Shown in pieces: positions 26,274 through 36,229 of a stretch of 64,000 nt of DNA. A program made the position numbers and the translations under genes. Source of the stretch: Pararhizobium sp. IMCC21322 (GTDB lineage Bacteria; Pseudomonadota; Alphaproteobacteria; Rhizobiales; GCA-2746425). Every line of letters begins with the position of its first letter. Position 1 is the first letter of the stretch. The DNA is taken from contig NZ_CP132335.1 of assembly GCF_030758295.1 (NCBI RefSeq), positions 2,580,412-2,644,411 on the forward strand, given 5' to 3'. The notes under the pieces were generated by a model. It did not search any database, was not told the DNA's origin, and saw only the letters and a list, made by a program, of their open reading frames with translations.

Positions 26274-27053
26274 TCACAAAGGAGGGGCGTGTCCGCATGG
26301 ATGGACCGATTTGTAATAATCCAGCAATTCAAGACGGGATGCAGCTTCGGAGTCCAGATAAATTTCGGCGTGCTGATGAAGCTGCAGGGCGCTGGCCGGG
26401 CACATGGCGGCCAACGGTCCTTCAATCATATTGCGGACTGCCTCGGACTTGCGTTTGCCAACTGCAAGAAGTGCAATTTCGGCCGCTCTCAGAATAGTCG
26501 CTATACCCATTGTGATACACAGGCGCGGAACGTCTTCCGGGGTCTCAAAATACCGACTATTTGCTTCTACTGTACTGGGGGCCAGTGTCTTTACGCGGGT
26601 GAGGGAAGCCAGGCTGGACGTAGGTTCGTTGAAACCAATATGGCCGTTTTCACCAATGCCAAGAAACTGACAGTCTATACCGCCACAATTCGTTATGGCA
26701 TTCTCATATCGCCTTGCTTCCTTTGCCAGATCAGGTGCATTTCCGTTCGGAATATGAGTGTTTTCCGTTTGAAAGTCGCAGGGCTCAAACAAATGTTCAG
26801 CCATATAGGTATGGTAGGAAAGTGGATGCGCAATCGGCAGCGCCACATACTCATCAAGGTTGAAGGTGCGGACACCCTTGAAGCTGATGTCTCCGGCCAG
26901 ATGAGTGCGGACCAGTTTGTCATACACAGGGTTTGCCGTGCCGCCGGTCGCCAAACCAAGTGTGCAGGTCGGATGCGACAAAACCTGTTTGATCAGCTTA
27001 TCGGCGAGCGCATCAGCAGCCTGTTGTGCGGTGTCAAAAATCAGGACTTTCAT
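26274..27053 (-). CDS. nagB: Glucosamine-6-phosphate deaminase
   Basis: 259 residues. The isomerase/deaminase motifs are intact: LGLATGGTANPVYDKL (phosphate binding), FNLDEYVALP (catalytic Asp) and LGIGENGHIGFNEPTS (catalytic His). It converts glucosamine 6-phosphate to fructose 6-phosphate and ammonia. Length matches NagB (about 260). AGGAGTGTT precedes the ATG. It stands alone: no nagA, transporter or NagC/GntR regulator is adjacent, and both flanks are gene-poor, which suggests a relocated or leftover gene. Confidence 0.93.
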   Translation of the reverse strand: MKVLIFDTAQQAADALADKLIKQVLSHPTCTLGLATGGTANPVYDKLVRTHLAGDISFKGVRTFNLDEYVALPIAHPLSYHTYMAEHLFEPCDFQTENTHIPNGNAPDLAKEARRYENAITNCGGIDCQFLGIGENGHIGFNEPTSSLASLTRVKTLAPSTVEANSRYFETPEDVPRLCITMGIATILRAAEIALLAVGKRKSEAVRNMIEGPLAAMCPASALQLHQHAEIYLDSEAASRLELLDYYKSVHPCGHAPPL

Positions 27054-27514
27054 AACACTCCTTTGTCGGTCATCCTGGAATGGCTTTCCTGTGTCCAGCC
27101 AGACTGACTACATCATAGCAGGGTCGCTATTCTCCCAGCCAGTTTGTATGTCGAGACACCACTCGGCAACCTGTTTCAGATATTTGGATTGCATTGTCGA
27201 CGAGCCGAATGCAGCAAGTTCGAAGTCAGTGGTGCCGGGCTAAAATAATGGCCAAGATTTTTGTGGTTTCATCTTATGGCGGACGAAAATTGGGATCCCG
27301 GGCCATCAATGAAAATCATCATCAAATGATAGATGTCCAGCACACCACATGTATTCTCATGTTCGTTGCTTAGGCAATTTCTGCTTGTCTATTTGGCATG
27401 TGCTACCGGGTGAAGTAAATGATGTAGTTTTCTAACCTAGATTGACTTTTTCTGATTTTACAACATTTAATATGGGCGCATTTTCAGATTGTTGCTGAAT
27501 TCAGTGGAGGGGAC
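27054..27514. other. 461-base non-coding gap with a gene scrap
   Basis: No full gene seen. On the minus strand, about 27108-27239 reads as a coherent 43-residue tail (ELAAFGSSTMQSKYLKQVAE ... ENSDPAMM, stop at 27108), but a TAG lies immediately upstream in frame, so it looks like the 3' remnant of a lost gene. The remaining DNA is AT-rich and should hold the promoters of nagB and of the protease gene. Confidence 0.35.
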
Positions 27515-29758
27515 ATGGAAGAGGGAGCCAGACGCAGATTGGTATTTACCAATAGTCTGCTTTTCGAAACGCCGGGGGGGCTTCGCTTTACCCAGGACAG
27601 TCCAATTCTTCCCAATGTCTGGTTGGCCTTTGCGGCCGAACCACATCGTCAGCATGAATTGATCCTGACCAACAATGAAAACGGCGGAACAGGGCGATCT
27701 GCCCATTTGATCCGGGAGATGCTGAACAATTACCGGATAAAGAAAGGGGAGGCTGGCAAGGACCTGGGAAAACGACCGCGCATTTCATATATTCCCGGCC
27801 AGATTGCCGCGCGTCTCTACTTTGATGAATTGATGCGAGTTGTGCTGCCGCTGACCCGTTGGTGGCATGAAACCTATGATCAACTCCGAGTGCTTCAGCA
27901 CACAATGCCAGAGGATGTGGACGTTGCCGACTGGTTTCATTTTCCACAACCCGATCCGGAGCAGCGCCGTGAGCAGGACCTGTTTGATGCCTTGATGATG
28001 ATGCGCCGTGATATCGACCCAAGTCATGCCAATGGGCGAGTTGCTCAAGACAATAAAAAGCGTCAGGAATACATTCGCAACATTCCCTCCGATTTATCCT
28101 GGTTCGTCCGCATCGGAGGCCTGATCGCAAATTGTTTTCAAAATGGTCATCTTCTGCTTGACGACCGGGACACACTGGGAAAGCTCTTTGAAAAAGAGTT
28201 CTCTTACCGGCGACGGGAGAGAATGGATCCCGATCTGATTGAAAATTCGACCGAGATGCTGGAGCGCGAAAAGCGGTCGGCAGTATCGCTCCAAGAGGCG
28301 CAGAATGCGCGTCGGCAGGTCGTTGCTGCGCTTACCAATCTTTATTGGGACTGGAACAAATCAGACGACTACCCAAGCGAAAAACTGATCTGGAGAGTCA
28401 CCAAAAACCGGCCTATTCGTCTGGCGGTCAACAAATCTGTGCTTACAGTCAAGGCTGATGCAGCAATCCGGCTGTTTGATATCTCTTGCAAGACTATCAC
28501 CTGGGCGGTGGTCGACAGCGGAATAGACTCCACCCACCAAGCCTTCAAAACAGTCACGCCTGAATATGAGAAAGAAGTTCGTGGCAGACTGGAATTGGAA
28601 AGACAAAAGGCTGAGGAAGCGGGCGCGCAACCAGCAAGGGAAGCCGGTGAGTTGCGTTTGGCGGATTTGAAGAAGAGCCGTGTTGTCAAAACACTTGATT
28701 TCACACGCCTGCGCGAGTTGCTGGATTGCGATATCGAGATCGATGAAAATGATGCTGTGGCAGATGAGCAGCGCCGCCGGGTGCTGGATGAAATGGTACG
28801 CAGAATGCCCGGCAAGGATCATGACGACAAAGTCCGTGCTGGCAAAAATCTGCTTGAAGAACTGAAACGCAGGATCAAGGACGGAAAGGATATCAGTTGG
28901 CAGGACCTTGAAGACGCCATTGTGGATCATCAGCCTGAGGTGCCCATGAATGACCATGGCACACATGTTGCCGGAATTCTGGGGGCCGACTGGATTGACG
29001 ACCTCGAACATGAGCGCAAGGAGCCACTACATTCGCGCACGCGCCGGATGCAGGGTGTGTGCCCTGATATCAACCTGATAGACGTTCGGGTGTTCCGCGA
29101 TGACGGGTTGACGGATGAGTTTGAACTGCTGGCGGCCATTCAGTATCTGCGCTGGATGAATTCCCGTGCGGGGACAATGCAGGTTCATGGTGCCAATTTA
29201 AGCTTGTCCCTGATTCACGAGGTTCGCCGTTTTGCCTGTGGCCGCACCCCCATTTGCGACGAATGCAACGAAGCTGTTGCGGCAGGAATGGTCGTTGTCG
29301 CCGCTGCTGGAAACCGGGGTTTCGAAATGTCGGATGTCGAGGAGGTCAGCTCAACGGATAATTATCGCTCGGTCTCAATCACAGACCCGGGCAATGCGAC
29401 AGGTGTGATTACAGTCGGTGCGACACATCGAAAACGGCCACACGAATACGGCGTGAGTTATTTCTCCAGCCGGGGCCCGACGGGCGATGGGCGGTTGAAG
29501 CCCGATATTGTTGCGCCCGGCGAGAAAGTACGCGGTCCCACGCCAAACAATCGGGCCGAGTACAAGGATGGAACAAGCATGGCAGCGCCGCATGTGAGCG
29601 GAGCTTCCGCCCTGCTGATGGCGCGCCATACTGAGTTGATCGCCCAGCCCGAGCGGATCAAACGCATCTTGTGTGAAACCGCAACCGACCTGGAGCGGGA
29701 GCGGTATTTTCAAGGACACGGCCTGGTTGATATCCTGCGCGCGCTGCAATCGGTTTAG
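27515..29758 (+). CDS. Large subtilisin-like (S8) serine protease, cytosolic
   Basis: 747 residues, no signal peptide, GTGGAGGGG before ATG 27515. The catalytic triad is complete: Asp334 (WAVVDSGID), His481 (NDHGTHVAG), Ser688 (DGTSMAAPHVSG), with oxyanion Asn600 (AAAGN). Asp and His are 147 residues apart, against about 32 in subtilisin, because of a charged, helical insert (about 350-470). The first 330 residues form an unrecognised domain. The lack of export signal points to an intracellular, probably controlled protease. It is 11 bases upstream of a metallo-beta-lactamase-fold gene, and the pair is likely one operon and one system. Such protease/MBL pairs are seen in conflict-type gene modules; the role here is inferred. 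Confidence 0.85.
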   Translation: MEEGARRRLVFTNSLLFETPGGLRFTQDSPILPNVWLAFAAEPHRQHELILTNNENGGTGRSAHLIREMLNNYRIKKGEAGKDLGKRPRISYIPGQIAARLYFDELMRVVLPLTRWWHETYDQLRVLQHTMPEDVDVADWFHFPQPDPEQRREQDLFDALMMMRRDIDPSHANGRVAQDNKKRQEYIRNIPSDLSWFVRIGGLIANCFQNGHLLLDDRDTLGKLFEKEFSYRRRERMDPDLIENSTEMLEREKRSAVSLQEAQNARRQVVAALTNLYWDWNKSDDYPSEKLIWRVTKNRPIRLAVNKSVLTVKADAAIRLFDISCKTITWAVVDSGIDSTHQAFKTVTPEYEKEVRGRLELERQKAEEAGAQPAREAGELRLADLKKSRVVKTLDFTRLRELLDCDIEIDENDAVADEQRRRVLDEMVRRMPGKDHDDKVRAGKNLLEELKRRIKDGKDISWQDLEDAIVDHQPEVPMNDHGTHVAGILGADWIDDLEHERKEPLHSRTRRMQGVCPDINLIDVRVFRDDGLTDEFELLAAIQYLRWMNSRAGTMQVHGANLSLSLIHEVRRFACGRTPICDECNEAVAAGMVVVAAAGNRGFEMSDVEEVSSTDNYRSVSITDPGNATGVITVGATHRKRPHEYGVSYFSSRGPTGDGRLKPDIVAPGEKVRGPTPNNRAEYKDGTSMAAPHVSGASALLMARHTELIAQPERIKRILCETATDLERERYFQGHGLVDILRALQSV

Positions 29759-29769
29759 GAGATATTCAA

Positions 29770-30930
29770 ATGACCGCTCTGACATTACGCGTCATAAAAG
29801 CAAAACACGGCGACAGTCTTTTGCTTTTTGCAGATGACAATACGATTCTGATCGATGGCGGTCCCTCTGGCGTTTACGATCGGTATTTGCGTCACCAACT
29901 GCAGGCTCTTCCCAAAAGCGGAGAGGAGCCGCCGGTCATTGACCTGGTGATGGTCAGCCATATCGATGCAGATCATATTGATGGCATTCTCGACCTGACA
30001 GCTGAATTGATAGAGGCACGCGATGAGGAGCGCGACCCGATCGTTCATGTTCGCCGCGCCTGGCATAACAGCTTCGCCGATACCATTGCAAAATCCGTCG
30101 GCGTCAGTCCAGCAGCAACCCGTAGCCAGGCCGCATCACTTGCCGGGGCGTTTGACGAGATGTCCCTCGGTGGTTTTGATCCGCACGAATCCAAACTTGT
30201 TCTGGCCAGCGTCGGTCAGGGGCGTCAATTGCGGCTTGACCTGAAGGCCCTCAATATTGACGTCAACCAGCGCTTCAAGGATCGGCTCGCATTGCTGGAC
30301 AATGCGCAAACACCGTGGAAAAGCGGCGCGCTAAGCCTCGATGTGATCGGCCCCGGCCAAGAACAGGTGGACCGCTTGAGGAAGGAATGGGCCAAAAAGC
30401 TCAAGAAAATCCTGGAAAAAGAGGCCGACGCAGAGACCGCAGCCCACAGCATGGATACGTCTGTTTCCAATCTTGCCTCAATCGTCGTTGTCGCCGAAGC
30501 ATATGGCAAGACAGTTTTGCTGACCGGAGATGCGCGCGGAAAGATGATAATGGAATGGCTTGAGAAGACCGGGCGTCTTCAATCAGGCGGAACGGTACAT
30601 TTTGATATTTTAAAGCTGCCGCATCATGGCAGCGACCGAAACGTTACAAAAGAGTTTTTCCAGCGGGTTACCGCCGATCACTACGTGGTTTGTGGTGATG
30701 GCAAACATGGAAATCCGGAGCCAAATACACTCGACATGCTGTTCGAAGCACGGCCGGAGCTAAATTACACGGTTCATATGACTTACAGCCCTGCGGAGAT
30801 CAAAACCCATAAGGATTTCAAGAAGGATGGTCTTGATGCCAAGTTGGACCAGATCCTCTCAGATCCAGGGCGTGTGGCGGCCCTGAATTTCCCCGGCGAT
30901 GGTGCCACTCACATTGATATTTCCATTTGA
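29770..30930 (+). CDS. ComEC-type metallo-beta-lactamase fold protein
   Basis: 386 residues without signal peptide; GGAGAT before the ATG. The metal motif is H64-x-D-x-D-H69 (SHIDADHIDG), the ComEC/Rec2-like variant of HxHxDH, with further family marks ILIDGGPSG near residue 25, LLTGDA about 250, and LPHHGSDRN with H285-H286. A charged helical segment (about 195-225, RKEWAKKLKKILEKEAD) interrupts the fold. Proteins of this class cut phosphodiester bonds or nucleotides. It is coupled to the S8 protease, so it may be the effector that the protease activates, or the reverse. Confidence 0.82.
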   Translation: MTALTLRVIKAKHGDSLLLFADDNTILIDGGPSGVYDRYLRHQLQALPKSGEEPPVIDLVMVSHIDADHIDGILDLTAELIEARDEERDPIVHVRRAWHNSFADTIAKSVGVSPAATRSQAASLAGAFDEMSLGGFDPHESKLVLASVGQGRQLRLDLKALNIDVNQRFKDRLALLDNAQTPWKSGALSLDVIGPGQEQVDRLRKEWAKKLKKILEKEADAETAAHSMDTSVSNLASIVVVAEAYGKTVLLTGDARGKMIMEWLEKTGRLQSGGTVHFDILKLPHHGSDRNVTKEFFQRVTADHYVVCGDGKHGNPEPNTLDMLFEARPELNYTVHMTYSPAEIKTHKDFKKDGLDAKLDQILSDPGRVAALNFPGDGATHIDISI

Positions 30931-31016
30931 GCTCGCGCTTGGTGGAGAATGAGCACAAAACGCTTGATCAAGACGCGTATAACGCCTGATTTAAACTCAC
31001 CTCAGTGTTGCAATCA

Positions 31017-31355
31017 CTATTCTGCGGACTTCAAAAATCGGTCATCAGCAATTTCGGTCGCAACGCGATTGAGCGTTTGGAGCTTTTTCGCTGGATCATT
31101 TTCCTGCTCTGTTTCGGCCAATCGCTCAACATAGCTCTTGAAGTTCAGATACGCATCCTCGGCACTCTGGCTGAGCAGGGGCTGATCATCATAAGTTTCC
31201 ACAAACCTGTCTGCAGCAATGCTGAGCAGGTAATAGGCAGTCGCTTGGTCTGAATGGGTTTTGATACACTCGCGTGCCGCCCGGCCACATTCCGAATAGG
31301 CTCGGACGCCTTTGCCATTGTCTTCAATAATCTTCAAAAGCTCAGTCATACGCAT
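31017..31355 (-). CDS. Small helical protein of unknown function after pyrE
   Basis: 112 residues, almost all alpha-helical by composition, no signal peptide or membrane segment. It starts 4 bases after pyrE ends, with AAGGA upstream, so it is the last gene of the TRAP-pyr operon. Cysteines at CGRAARECIK are the only notable motif. I do not recognise a family. Its position suggests a minor role in the same pathway, or a coupled regulator. Confidence 0.6.
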   Translation of the reverse strand: MRMTELLKIIEDNGKGVRAYSECGRAARECIKTHSDQATAYYLLSIAADRFVETYDDQPLLSQSAEDAYLNFKSYVERLAETEQENDPAKKLQTLNRVATEIADDRFLKSAE

Positions 31356-31359
31356 GAAA

Positions 31360-32070
31360 TCATTCCTTTTTACTCAAACCTGAAATCTCGGTGGCGCCGC
31401 CATTTGCACTGGACCATGCCAGGGGATCATCCAGAAAACTTTCAACCTGCTTCAGGGTTTCCGGATCAAAATAGTTTTGTGTTTTGCAGACATCCAGAAC
31501 GTCGCGCCATGTGGCAAGGTAGTGAAGATTAAGACCAATCTTTTCCAGGTTTTCCCGGGCTTCGGGGAAAATGTCGTAGTAGAACACCACCACAGTGTCG
31601 GATATTTCTCCGCCAGCATGTCGGATGGCTTCGCAGAATTTAATCTTGCTGCCGCCATCTGTTGTCAGGTCCTCAACCAGCAGGACACGCTTACCCTCAA
31701 TCGAGTTGCCTTCGATTTGCGCATCACGGCCAAATCCTTTTGGCTTCTTGCGGACATAGTGCATGGGCAGATTCAGCTTTTCGGCCAACCAGGCGGCAAA
31801 GGGAATGCCAGCAGTTTCGCCGCCCGTCACACTGTCGATCTGCTCAAATCCGATATCCCGCATTACCAATCCGGCTGTAAAGTCCATCAGCGTGTTGCGG
31901 ATGCGGGGATAGGAAATGAGTTTCCGGCAATCGATATAGACAGGACTTGCAAGACCGGATGTGAACATGAACGGTTTGTCTGTCCGGAAATGGACAGCGT
32001 CGATCTCCAGCAACATTTTGGCTGTCATTTCGGCCATCAGTTTGCGGTCGGGGAAAGTGCTGGTGCTCAT
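31360..32070 (-). CDS. pyrE: Orotate phosphoribosyltransferase
   Basis: 236 residues. The PRPP-binding motif [14 protein letters not shown] and the orotate-type features [20 protein letters not shown] and [13 protein letters not shown] are intact. It joins orotate to PRPP giving OMP. In this operon it would let imported orotate enter UMP synthesis directly, in parallel with the reductive route of the neighbouring genes. A housekeeping role is equally possible. It lies 29 bases after pyrC. Confidence 0.93.
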   Translation of the reverse strand: MSTSTFPDRKLMAEMTAKMLLEIDAVHFRTDKPFMFTSGLASPVYIDCRKLISYPRIRNTLMDFTAGLVMRDIGFEQIDSVTGGETAGIPFAAWLAEKLNLPMHYVRKKPKGFGRDAQIEGNSIEGKRVLLVEDLTTDGGSKIKFCEAIRHAGGEISDTVVVFYYDIFPEARENLEKIGLNLHYLATWRDVLDVCKTQNYFDPETLKQVESFLDDPLAWSSANGGATEISGLSKKE

Positions 32071-32099
32071 GGTGCTATCCTTTGGAAGATCAAATCAGG

Positions 32100-33164
32100 T
32101 CAAATCTCCCCACCGTTAATAGCTTCGTGGCTCCAAAACAATGGAAAGCCCGGATCAAATACAGTTATGTGGTCGTTTTGAACCGGAATCTGCTTTGGAA
32201 AGGCAATTGGCGCGTCCTGTTTTGTGAATTTCAGCTTTTTGTCATTTGGCTTCAGGCGGTAGAAGGCAGGGCCATTCAATGATGTAAAAGCTTCCATCTG
32301 GTCCAGCGCACCATCGTCCTCAAACACATGTGCCAGACAGTTCAGCGTGTTGATGGAGGTGTAAATGCCTGCACATCCGCAGGCCGTTTCCTTTGCGCCA
32401 TCAAAATGTGGTGCCGAATCGGTGCCCAGAAAGAATTTGGGATTGCCGGATGTGGCAGCCGCACGCAGTGCCAGTCGATGGCTTTCGCGTTTCGCAACAG
32501 GCAGGCAGTAATAATGTGGCCTGATGCCACCAGCCAGATAGGCATTTCGGTTGATGATCAAATGGTGCGTCGTGATCGTCGCCGCGATGTTATCTCCACC
32601 GGCAGACACGTAGTCTATGCCATCGGATGTGGTGACATGCTCCATCACCACACGAAGTTCCGGAATGCGTTTGCGGATTGGATCCAGCACGCGCTCGATG
32701 AATACGGCTTCGCGGTCAAAGATGTCGATATCCGCATCGGTTACCTCGCCATGGACAAGCAGCGGCAGATTGATTTTTGCCATATGCTCCAGAATGGGCA
32801 TGATTTTTTCAAAGCTGCTAACGCCGCTTTCGGAATTGGTGGTCGCACCCGCTGGATAGAGTTTCACTGCCTGAATGAGACCAGAGTCAGCGCCTGCCTG
32901 CAGGTCATCAATGTCGGTTTGCTCTGTCAGATAGAGCGTCATCAAAGGTGTGAAATCATCGCCGGAGGGCAGGGCGGCTTCAATCTGGTCTTTATAGGCT
33001 TGCGCCTGGCTGGTTGTAACAACTGGCGGAACCAGGTTTGGCATAATGATGGCCCGCGCCGACCAGGCGCTTGAATGGCCGATAACAGCCTTGAGCATTT
33101 CGCCATCACGCAGATGCAAATGCCAGTCATCCGGTTGCCGAATGATGAATTGTGAAGATGTCAC
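32100..33164 (-). CDS. pyrC: Dihydroorotase, class II
   Basis: 354 residues, the size of E. coli PyrC. Metal ligands H15 and H17 (WHLHLRDG), the LVHGEV motif with a metal His, [10 protein letters not shown] with another, and DSAPH near 270 containing the catalytic Asp. It interconverts N-carbamoyl-L-aspartate and dihydroorotate; here the ring-opening direction is suggested by the neighbouring carbamoyl hydrolase. Overlaps the upstream hydrolase by 4 bases. Confidence 0.94.
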   Translation of the reverse strand: MTSSQFIIRQPDDWHLHLRDGEMLKAVIGHSSAWSARAIIMPNLVPPVVTTSQAQAYKDQIEAALPSGDDFTPLMTLYLTEQTDIDDLQAGADSGLIQAVKLYPAGATTNSESGVSSFEKIMPILEHMAKINLPLLVHGEVTDADIDIFDREAVFIERVLDPIRKRIPELRVVMEHVTTSDGIDYVSAGGDNIAATITTHHLIINRNAYLAGGIRPHYYCLPVAKRESHRLALRAAATSGNPKFFLGTDSAPHFDGAKETACGCAGIYTSINTLNCLAHVFEDDGALDQMEAFTSLNGPAFYRLKPNDKKLKFTKQDAPIAFPKQIPVQNDHITVFDPGFPLFWSHEAINGGEI

Positions 33165-34441
33165 TGAACGACCTCTGTGAGATAATTGAAGATGATATCC
33201 GTTCCGGCAATGAGATCAGGAATTTCCATGGCCTCATCCGGATTGTGGGATCCATTTCTGTTGCGTACAAAAACCATTGCCGAAGGAATGCCGGCATTGG
33301 CGAAGACGGCGGCATCATGCCCGCCACCCGACGGCATTGTGAAAGGTTCTTGCCTTATATGCGCCATAGACGCGGACAGGCCCTCCACCATCTGCTTATC
33401 GCAAAGAGCCGGTGCAGTGTGAAGCTCTTTATCCAGTTGAAACGTAACGCCGCGCTCCCGCTCGACAGACCTGATTTCCTGCTTCAGCAAAGACCGCACA
33501 TCATTTAACGCCTCAGCACTTTGACTGCGAAGATCGAGGCTGAAATCCACAAGATCAGGTATGCGTGTCAAAGCGTGTCGCCCCGGGTCGGTTCCCACCA
33601 TGCCTGCGGTCAGAACCAGATCCTCACCCTTTTGCAAAATGGTCAGCCAACTCTCATCCAGCCGTGTCAGAAGGTCTGCCATGGCCAGCACCGGGTCTTT
33701 TCGGTAGGCCCGTGGGACGGCGCCGGAATGCCCGGCCTCGCCGACGCATCTAATCCGTTTATGCCTGATATTACCGCGAATGCCGGAGACGACAGCTGCA
33801 GGCATATTCTTCTCGACAAGCAAGGGGCCTTGTTCAATGTGGAGCTCAATATAGGATTCGATACTGTCCGGATCGATGAGAGGTCGATGTTGATGCACCT
33901 GATTCATATTAATTCCAATATCCGACATATGGGCGCTCAGGCTGCGCCCATCTCCTTTGTGGACTGACTGCAGCTCGTCTTCATCCAGCTTTCCAAGCAG
34001 CGCCTTTGAGGCAATGTAGCAGGGGCCAAACCAGGCGCTTTCCTCCGCCCGCATGGCAATCACCTTAACCGGCTTTGCAAACCGAATTCCTAGATGCTTG
34101 GCACGGGCCAAACATAGCAGCCCGGCAATAACGCCAGCCAAGCCATCAAAGTTGCCGCCATTAGGCACGCTGTCAACGTGAGAGCCGACAAGCATATATT
34201 TGCTGGCGTCTGCGTCGTCCGGCAACGAAAACACCGCGTTCTGACCCGCATCATACTGGACCGACAAGCCCTGTGCGTGTGCGTAATCTTCCAGATATTT
34301 CAGTGTCTTGGTCTCAATGGCTGAAAAAGCAGGACGGCTGATCCCGGCTGTATCCGGAGAAAAGGCTGCGACCTCTTCAAACAGCTGTGCCGCAACGGTT
34401 TCGGCATCAAATGATTGCTCTAAATGGCTTGATCTGCTCAT
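33161..34441 (-). CDS. N-carbamoyl-L-amino acid amidohydrolase, probable ureidosuccinase
   Basis: 426 residues of the M20-like hydantoinase/carbamoylase family: metal motifs [25 protein letters not shown] (Glu ligand), [10 protein letters not shown] and [10 protein letters not shown], and a C-terminal [10 protein letters not shown]. It hydrolyses N-carbamoyl amino acids to amino acid, carbon dioxide and ammonia. Sandwiched by 4-base overlaps between dihydroorotase and dihydroorotate dehydrogenase, N-carbamoyl-aspartate is the natural substrate, which completes orotate breakdown to aspartate. Allantoate amidohydrolase is the main alternative by family, but no purine genes are near. Confidence 0.83.
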   Translation of the reverse strand: MSRSSHLEQSFDAETVAAQLFEEVAAFSPDTAGISRPAFSAIETKTLKYLEDYAHAQGLSVQYDAGQNAVFSLPDDADASKYMLVGSHVDSVPNGGNFDGLAGVIAGLLCLARAKHLGIRFAKPVKVIAMRAEESAWFGPCYIASKALLGKLDEDELQSVHKGDGRSLSAHMSDIGINMNQVHQHRPLIDPDSIESYIELHIEQGPLLVEKNMPAAVVSGIRGNIRHKRIRCVGEAGHSGAVPRAYRKDPVLAMADLLTRLDESWLTILQKGEDLVLTAGMVGTDPGRHALTRIPDLVDFSLDLRSQSAEALNDVRSLLKQEIRSVERERGVTFQLDKELHTAPALCDKQMVEGLSASMAHIRQEPFTMPSGGGHDAAVFANAGIPSAMVFVRNRNGSHNPDEAMEIPDLIAGTDIIFNYLTEVVQ

Positions 34442-35382
34442 GGCGCGGCTTCCATAAACACCAGCCCGTCTGAGGCTTCTTCATCTTCAACCGAGCCCAC
34501 AAGCTGGCCGACGTTCTGGAACCCTTGTGATGTCAGATAGGTTTCCAGCCCGTCGATCATGCGGACCATGATGTGCGGTTCAATGAAGGTAGCAGTCCCG
34601 ATTTGAATAGCGACCGCACCGGCAATCAGATATTCAATCACATCGTCAACGGTCGATATACCGCCGCAGCCAATTACCGGAATGTCGACCGATTTGGCAC
34701 ATTGGTATGCCATGCGCAGCGCAATCGGCTTGAAAGCCGGGCCGGACAGGCCACCCATCAGATTGCCCAGTTTCGGACGCCTTGTATGAATATCAATAGC
34801 CATGGCAAGCAGGGTATTTGAAACCACCAGCGCATCGGCACCGGCTTCTTCCGCAGCTTTTGCAACTTCTGTGGTTTCGCCCGTATTGGGGGTCAATTTG
34901 GCCCATAAGGGCAGATCGGTCGCCTGACGCAATTTGGTCATGACCGCATGGGTCGTGGAAGGCCGCATGGCGAAGGCTTTGCCGTCTTCCTCAATATTCG
35001 GGCACGAGATGTTCACTTCAATCGCGGCCACGCCAGGAATGCTTATATCCTCGCACAGCGAGGCAAATTCATCAGCGCTGCCCGCTGAAATGCTGACAAT
35101 CAGAGGCGCATCATACCGGTCATAGAACGGGATGACGTTGGCCTTGAACGCGTCCAGCCCCTTGCTCGGAATGCCAATGGAGTTGAGCATGGAGCCACGC
35201 ACTTCGCAGACCCGAGGAGTGGGGTTGCCGCTGCGTTTTTCGCGGGTGATTGTTTTGGTGACATGGGCGCCCAGAACATCCAGATCGAACAATTGAGCAA
35301 GTTCTTCCGAGAACGTACCAGAAGCTGGCATAATCGGGTTTTTCAGCGTTAGCGAACCAATTCGGGTGGTCAGATCTAGCAT
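34438..35382 (-). CDS. pyrD: Dihydroorotate dehydrogenase, type IB catalytic subunit
   Basis: 314 residues from ATG 35382, preferred over an upstream start because GGAGG precedes it. Class 1 TIM-barrel: NPIMPASGTF, EVNISCPNIEEDG (FMN/active-site loop), WAKLTPN, VIGCGGI and QIGTATF. The adjacent pyrK gene shows it is the NAD-linked heterotetrameric type IB enzyme rather than the quinone-linked class 2 usual in proteobacterial synthesis. NAD-linked forms can run backwards and reduce orotate. Overlaps both neighbours by a few bases. Confidence 0.92.
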   Translation of the reverse strand: MLDLTTRIGSLTLKNPIMPASGTFSEELAQLFDLDVLGAHVTKTITREKRSGNPTPRVCEVRGSMLNSIGIPSKGLDAFKANVIPFYDRYDAPLIVSISAGSADEFASLCEDISIPGVAAIEVNISCPNIEEDGKAFAMRPSTTHAVMTKLRQATDLPLWAKLTPNTGETTEVAKAAEEAGADALVVSNTLLAMAIDIHTRRPKLGNLMGGLSGPAFKPIALRMAYQCAKSVDIPVIGCGGISTVDDVIEYLIAGAVAIQIGTATFIEPHIMVRMIDGLETYLTSQGFQNVGQLVGSVEDEEASDGLVFMEAAP

Positions 35383-36218
35383 CCGATGGCCTCCTGCAAA
35401 TCGAAAACGGGGCCTTCGCGACACACACGCTCATTGACTGTTTTGCCATTCCGGTGGAAGGCACGGACACAGCATTGGCACATGCCGATACCGCAGGCCA
35501 TTTGCTGCTCAAGGGCAATCTGTCCGGGAATATCGTGAGTTTTCCCAAGCGATTGAAGCAACTTCAGAATCCGGTTGGAGCCACACGTATACATGGCATC
35601 AATACCCGTATCGGCAATTTTGGCCTCAATGATGCGGCGCATATTGGCAACATCAGACGAACCTGTATCATCGGTGAGCGGAATGACATCGGCGCCCAAT
35701 TCCCGAAAGTAATCCAACGACATAAGCGTGTCTTCAGAGCGCGCGCTGCAAATTGCGGTAAGGTTCCGGCCAAGCTTGTGGGCCTGCAAGGCGAGGGGGG
35801 CAAGCGTCGCCAATCCGACTCCGCGCGCCACCAGCAACAGGTTCTGCCAGTCGGGAAGAATGTCAAATCCGCGCCCAAGCGGACCGAGTACATTCAGCGA
35901 TTGACCGGTCGTCAGTGTTGCCAGCGCTGAGGTGCCCTCGCCGGTGACCTTGTAGAGAAAATGCAATTCGCCCTGATCCGGGTAGTAGCCATAAATGCTC
36001 ATGGGGCGGCGAAGATAGGGCTGCAGCTTTTCCGTGACCGGACACAGAATATGGAAAAACTGGCCCGGCGCACATTGAAGAATGGATTGCGGCGCATCCA
36101 GCACCAGCAGACGATATTCACCATTGACCGGCTCGTTGCGTTTGACGGAGCAAGAGACTTCAAACACAGGCATCATCTCAGGCGAAGCGGGCGATGTGGG
36201 TAATGGTATAATGTTCAC
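35376..36218 (-). CDS. pyrK: Dihydroorotate dehydrogenase electron-transfer subunit
   Basis: 280 residues. N-terminal ferredoxin-reductase-like FAD domain (YLRRPMSIYGY is the FAD motif), NAD domain (LLVARGVGLATLAP), and a C-terminal [2Fe-2S] site C242-x4-C247-x2-C250-x15-C266. It passes electrons between NAD(H) and the FMN of PyrD. It starts 11 bases after the TRAP large permease and overlaps pyrD by 7 bases, which links transport and metabolism in one transcript. Confidence 0.93.
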   Translation of the reverse strand: MNIIPLPTSPASPEMMPVFEVSCSVKRNEPVNGEYRLLVLDAPQSILQCAPGQFFHILCPVTEKLQPYLRRPMSIYGYYPDQGELHFLYKVTGEGTSALATLTTGQSLNVLGPLGRGFDILPDWQNLLLVARGVGLATLAPLALQAHKLGRNLTAICSARSEDTLMSLDYFRELGADVIPLTDDTGSSDVANMRRIIEAKIADTGIDAMYTCGSNRILKLLQSLGKTHDIPGQIALEQQMACGIGMCQCCVRAFHRNGKTVNERVCREGPVFDLQEAIGC

Positions 36219-36229
36219 AGTCTGCCCTC

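Noticed and set aside
26214-27107. Long plus-strand open frame opposite nagB
   Set aside because: nagB motifs on the minus strand are complete; the opposite frame shows no domain and no start signal.
31477-32181. Long open frame on the plus strand opposite pyrE
   Set aside because: It mirrors the codon structure of pyrE, has no ribosome site and its translation lacks any family signature.
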